Assembly: GCA_964588495.1 (NCBI GenBank)
Contig: CAZPPS010000011.1
Span: 1-64,000 of the forward strand
DNA length: 64,000 nt
Source of the DNA: CAVPKN01 sp964588495
GTDB taxonomy: Bacteria; Chlamydiota; Chlamydiia; Chlamydiales; JAAKFR01
Direction of reading: 5' to 3'
The notes under the pieces: model-generated
The model's input: only the letters and a program-made list of their open reading frames with translations
Databases searched by the model: none
Told to the model about the DNA's origin: nothing
In this document: piece after piece, positions 60,666-64,000 of the stretch
Position numbering within the stretch: the stretch's first letter is position 1
Layout of the letters: each line of letters starts with the position of its first letter
Translations under genes and position numbers: made by a program

Positions 60666-62201
60666 ATGATTAAAGGGCTGGGCGAAAATCTGGATCCTCA
60701 ATCTTTTCCCGTTTCTGGGTTTTTGAAGAAAAATGAGGAAATCACAAAGGTCATCGTGCCGGTTCTTGCGGCATCTAGTAGTCAAGGATTCGCAGAATCA
60801 ATGGGGATAGGATGTGCAGCGCTAGCATTGAATGATGGGGCGCAATATGCCGTTTTTGAAAATCTTTTCCCTTTTTTAGGAAATCAACCTTTTCTCAATT
60901 TAACTTCTGTCTGTGCGCGCTGGTCTAAAGCTGTGATTGGTTTTTATTCGGCTCAGGAGTTGCGATTTCTAGGATATTTCATTGATGAGATGTGCAGGCC
61001 AGAGGATGCAGTTTTTTTAAAAGCAGCGGCTGAGGAAAAACTAAAGAAGGCAAAGACGTTAAAAGAGCTAGAAACCGCAGTTGAAGATTTTCTGTCGATT
61101 GACTTGGAAATTCCAGAGCTGAGCACAGAAAATTTGATGCAACTGCAAGAAGAGCTTCACCGTTTTTCAAACTTAATTCAGGCCTTTGTCTGCAAATTAA
61201 TCATTGGGAAGCTTAAGAGTGAAGGGGCTCCTCAGCTTAAGGAAGCTAACGAGAAACTTGAAGAAAAAATGAGAAGTGGTGTTGCATTTTCACTTTTGTT
61301 ATCAGAGAGATTGTGTGTCGCCGATCTAGTTTTAGCCATCAGGAAACAGATTATTAAATTAGTGGAGTTAAAAGAATTTTCCTGTGCCATTGAAGAGACA
61401 AAAAGTATTAAATGGGAATGCAGATCAATCATCAAATTTATTTGTGGCGCAATTTTAAATATCAAAAATTTTTCTACATCTTTTGGATTCATGGAAAAGT
61501 TGCTTTTAGCGCATGAGAATCCTCTTTTCTATGATACTTTCGAAACGATTAAACAATCAAAAATTCAGCTACTCACTCAACAAATTGATTCAGGTTACAT
61601 TGAAGATGTCATCATAAAGATTAATCATTTTGATGAAAAATACCGAAGAACTTTTGCAAACGCCTGTTTCAAACATTTCTTTTTTAAAAATGTTGATTTC
61701 AACACCGTCCCAATCTTATTTTCAAAAATAGCAAACAACGAAATAAAAATTGATTTTCTGAACGAATTTTATTTAGCCTGCAAGACTAAGTGGGTCCTGA
61801 CGGTCAATTCAAACGAAGTTCTAAAAATACTAGTACAATGCCAAGCTGAAATTGATTTAACAGCTGACCCTCAATTGTTGGAAGATGATTATCAATTAAG
61901 CATTCATCTTTTTTCTGCTCTCACCATAGTAAGACCTACTGATTTGGCCACTATCCAAGTGCTGTTTGAACATCTAAAAAGGATCGAAGAACACGATCCA
62001 GGGGCTTTTATTGATTCCTTTCCAAAACAAACAGCCAGCGAATTCTTAGAAAATTTAGAATCCGATGCATTTACACTTAAGGGAGATGCAAAGACAATTG
62101 AGGAGCTCCGTAGTCAATCTTTGATCTGGATCAATCAATGCCCTAGGCCAAAAAAAACAAGTCTCAGAAAATTCATTTTGAGAGCTCTAAGCCCAAAATG
62201 A
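60666..62201 (+). CDS. F-box-like protein, 511 aa
   Basis: An F-box-type segment lies at about residues 60-97 (YAVFENLFPFLGNQPFLNLT, SVCARWSKAVIGFY). The remainder is alpha-helical with patterns like those of the 402-aa F-box protein at 9709 (KTLKELETAVEDFL / KTIKDAENLIKKFV), suggesting one family. It has no signal peptide or membrane helix. It is driven by the promoter at 60606-60634 and is divergent from another F-box-like gene. Role as a host SCF adaptor is inferred. Confidence 0.7.
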   Translation: MIKGLGENLDPQSFPVSGFLKKNEEITKVIVPVLAASSSQGFAESMGIGCAALALNDGAQYAVFENLFPFLGNQPFLNLTSVCARWSKAVIGFYSAQELRFLGYFIDEMCRPEDAVFLKAAAEEKLKKAKTLKELETAVEDFLSIDLEIPELSTENLMQLQEELHRFSNLIQAFVCKLIIGKLKSEGAPQLKEANEKLEEKMRSGVAFSLLLSERLCVADLVLAIRKQIIKLVELKEFSCAIEETKSIKWECRSIIKFICGAILNIKNFSTSFGFMEKLLLAHENPLFYDTFETIKQSKIQLLTQQIDSGYIEDVIIKINHFDEKYRRTFANACFKHFFFKNVDFNTVPILFSKIANNEIKIDFLNEFYLACKTKWVLTVNSNEVLKILVQCQAEIDLTADPQLLEDDYQLSIHLFSALTIVRPTDLATIQVLFEHLKRIEEHDPGAFIDSFPKQTASEFLENLESDAFTLKGDAKTIEELRSQSLIWINQCPRPKKTSLRKFILRALSPK

Positions 62202-62240
62202 TTAAGCAGGAAGATTTGCTTTGAAATCGAAATCAGTTTT

Positions 62241-63296
62241 TTAGACTTCTTTTTTCTCTTTAAGATTTTGGATGGCTTTTTCGGACTGGAGATCGGTTGC
62301 GTATTGATCCAATTTAGCGGTGAATTTGGGGGCGACGCAAAGTCTTTTGCTTTTCAAGAAGTTGATAGCTTGGGTTGGGGTTACTTCAAAACGGTTGATG
62401 AGATAGGCTGCCAGGATGGTCGCACTTCTTGATTGGCCTATTTGGCAATGAACAAGGGTTTTTACGTTGTTTTGGATGGCTGCATCGATGACTTTAAAAA
62501 GGGGTTCAAATTTCTCGATGATACTTAAAGATTGAAGAGCCTTGGATTTTTGTGCACAAATCTCCCTCAGAAGATCATCAGACTGAGTTCCATCCCATTC
62601 TGTGAGTTCTTGAGAATATAGTTCTGTGCAATCATGGACAAAGGCATCCCAAAATTCGGGAGCGTCATCCATCAGTTTTCCGATGTAGTGCCACGTGATG
62701 TTATGCTCTTTAAAAGACGTTTTGTAATCCTCAACTTTTTTTTCGAACAGATCAATATAATCGCTAGCGATTGCACGTAGTGGACAGGCGGTGATGATCG
62801 TCGTAAATTGATTGGGGTTGGCTGTGTTGAGCTGCTCGGGTTCTGACCATGCAATTGACTTTAAGCAAGGAAAATAGGTGGTTTGTGCAAATGATTGGCC
62901 ATTGCCAAGATAAAGACCATTGATGATCCGATCACAAGGGGTATATCTGCTTGTATCAATTTTGGTCTCATCTCTCTCTACAACTTCCGGTGTATTAATG
63001 ATTTCATCGCGAATAGAGGTTAGATCTAGTGTGCCGCTGAGCTTTTTTTTGATGGCTATACTAGCTCCTGTAATGACATCGGCGATAAAAACGCCCCCAA
63101 TTCCTGTTCCCCCTGCCACAAGATAGGGCCCAACAACCGCTCCCACTGGCGGAACGAAAAAAGATGTGATAGCCGTTCCGATCCCGAGAGCAACGAGAGT
63201 TCCATCCACAATAAGAGAGACACTATTGCCTTTACTTATCTGTGTTGTATCCTGACCTCTTGCCTCTTCAACAATTTTAGAAATAGTAAAGCTCAT
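62241..63296 (-). CDS. Dual-specificity phosphatase with N-terminal membrane segments (351 aa)
   Basis: The catalytic loop VHCQIGQSRSATILAAYLI fits the protein tyrosine/dual-specificity phosphatase signature HCx5R(S/T), preceded by a DUSP-like opening DRIINGLYLGNG. The general acid Asp cannot be placed by eye. Two glycine-rich hydrophobic segments at about residues 30-55 and 60-80 suggest membrane insertion. Eukaryote-like DUSPs in intracellular bacteria often act on host signalling. The ribosome binding site is weak (GGGA). It is convergent with the F-box-like gene at 60666. Confidence 0.85.
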   Translation of the reverse strand: MSFTISKIVEEARGQDTTQISKGNSVSLIVDGTLVALGIGTAITSFFVPPVGAVVGPYLVAGGTGIGGVFIADVITGASIAIKKKLSGTLDLTSIRDEIINTPEVVERDETKIDTSRYTPCDRIINGLYLGNGQSFAQTTYFPCLKSIAWSEPEQLNTANPNQFTTIITACPLRAIASDYIDLFEKKVEDYKTSFKEHNITWHYIGKLMDDAPEFWDAFVHDCTELYSQELTEWDGTQSDDLLREICAQKSKALQSLSIIEKFEPLFKVIDAAIQNNVKTLVHCQIGQSRSATILAAYLINRFEVTPTQAINFLKSKRLCVAPKFTAKLDQYATDLQSEKAIQNLKEKKEV

Positions 63297-63407
63297 CGTT
63301 TCCCATCTATTAAAAAATTAAGTGTGACAGTCTACAAAAATTGCACTTTAAAAAACAGGGTTTTGGTAATATTTCTTTTCTTTTGATCTCCTGAGGAGGA
63401 ATTAACT

Positions 63408-64000
63408 ATGTATATACAAAAAGTTTCATCTACCACCGTTTCTTTCAAATATGTGAAACAAGAAAATTTCCGTGCTGTTCATATCCGTAAAAGCGATCAA
63501 AAGGAAAATCTACACACTTACCTGCTTGAAAAGATCCCTTTTTTCAAACAATACTTTGAACAGCTGCCCCAGTCGACTAATGAAAGCGATTTGAGCCAGA
63601 AAATCCTGTTCAGCTATTTACTCAAACGGGGATTTACCTATGAAGACAGCCTTCCCTTAAAAGCCAATGTGAACCTTTTTGATAAACATTCCCCTCATAG
63701 TTTTTTTAGTGAAACGGATCTGAAATCTTTTACGGAAAATGGGGTGATCGGACCCAAAAAAATCAAATCTGTTTCACAAGAGAAACTGCGCGTGCTGGAT
63801 TCCCGATTTGCTGGGATACTTAATATGACAGATCCAGGAAGACTAAAGATGTCACAGCAAGAATGGCGTGATCCTGATGTACTGGATCTTGCCACGAATG
63901 AGGAGATCTTGGAAAAAGTGAGCTTCCTTTTAGGGTCGAATGTCAAGATACGGGCAACCAACATACATACACATCCTCCAGGCAAACGCAGTATTTCCTC
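63408..64000 (+). CDS. PhyH-like Fe/2-oxoglutarate dioxygenase, N-terminal part
   Basis: The ATG at 63408 has a strong GAGGAGG 8 bases upstream and the frame is open to the window end (197 codons). After an N-terminal extension of about 95 residues, LKSFTENGVIGPKKIKSV and VLDSRFAGILNM are followed by LLGSNVKIRATNIHTHPPGK, the opening layout of the phytanoyl-CoA dioxygenase family (hydroxylases or halogenases of small molecules). The iron ligands lie beyond or at the edge of the window, so the assignment is provisional. A link to secondary metabolism cannot be judged. Confidence 0.6.
   Translation, partial: MYIQKVSSTTVSFKYVKQENFRAVHIRKSDQKENLHTYLLEKIPFFKQYFEQLPQSTNESDLSQKILFSYLLKRGFTYEDSLPLKANVNLFDKHSPHSFFSETDLKSFTENGVIGPKKIKSVSQEKLRVLDSRFAGILNMTDPGRLKMSQQEWRDPDVLDLATNEEILEKVSFLLGSNVKIRATNIHTHPPGKRSIS

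Noticed and set aside
1..64000. tRNA or rRNA genes
   Set aside because: No cloverleaf-like segment with a TTCGAATC-type arm and no rRNA-like stretch was noticed in the gaps; a covariance search would be needed to exclude them.

Overview
The window is AT-rich (roughly 40% GC by eye), densely coded on both strands, and dominated by eukaryote-like protein families: U-box, F-box, ankyrin, leucine-rich and WD40 repeats, IQ calmodulin-binding motifs, a dual-specificity phosphatase, and a PTxxPS-repeat membrane protein. This repertoire is typical of an obligate or facultative intracellular bacterium of protists. A chlamydia-like (Parachlamydiales-type) organism is the best guess; Legionellales or a protist-associated alphaproteobacterium remain possible. 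No rRNA or tRNA gene was seen, and few core genes are present, so this looks like an accessory, host-interaction region.

Layout. 0-4.7 kb: a minus-strand operon of two related U-box genes bracketing a giant HD-domain protein. 4.8-11.6 kb: an MFS transporter, three F-box-type genes (two divergent from consensus promoters) and two decayed genes, one WD40 and one coiled-coil. 11.6-13.5 kb: a beta-propeller/PTxxPS membrane protein. 13.6-21.8 kb: a coupled pair, a SecA-like DEAD ATPase and a glycine-rich collagen-like giant. 21.8-25.1 kb: debris, an 833-aa unknown protein and palindromes. 25.1-31.6 kb: TauD-type dioxygenase, secreted Nudix hydrolase, small secreted protein, and a membrane/ankyrin operon. 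31.6-41.8 kb: RtcB RNA ligase, metallophosphoesterases, an HscC-type Hsp70 coupled to a J-like/ankyrin fusion, and nucleotidyltransferases, the second cut off at a dispersed repeat. 42-51.5 kb: unknowns, an SspB-like ClpXP adaptor, F-box/LRR protein, exonuclease III, a WD40-like protein and paralogous small membrane proteins. 51.8-56.2 kb: ring-cleaving dioxygenase, redoxin, an IQ-motif protein and an AAA/DUF4143 ATPase preceded by a three-site operator array. 56.3-64 kb: Dps, a second IQ-motif protein, an orphan NHLP-type RiPP precursor lying between two copies of an F-box-gene 3' end, two divergent F-box-type genes, a DUSP and the start of a PhyH-like oxygenase.

Taken together, the region probably encodes a set of host-directed effectors (ubiquitin-ligase mimics, calmodulin-binding proteins, phosphatase, scaffolds) interspersed with RNA/DNA repair and redox functions. 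The most unusual items are the NHLP precursor, the pair of IQ-motif paralogues, the PTxxPS protein, the SecA-like/collagen-like pair, and the operator array in the DUF4143 ATPase promoter. Functions are inferred from motifs read by eye; no database search was possible.
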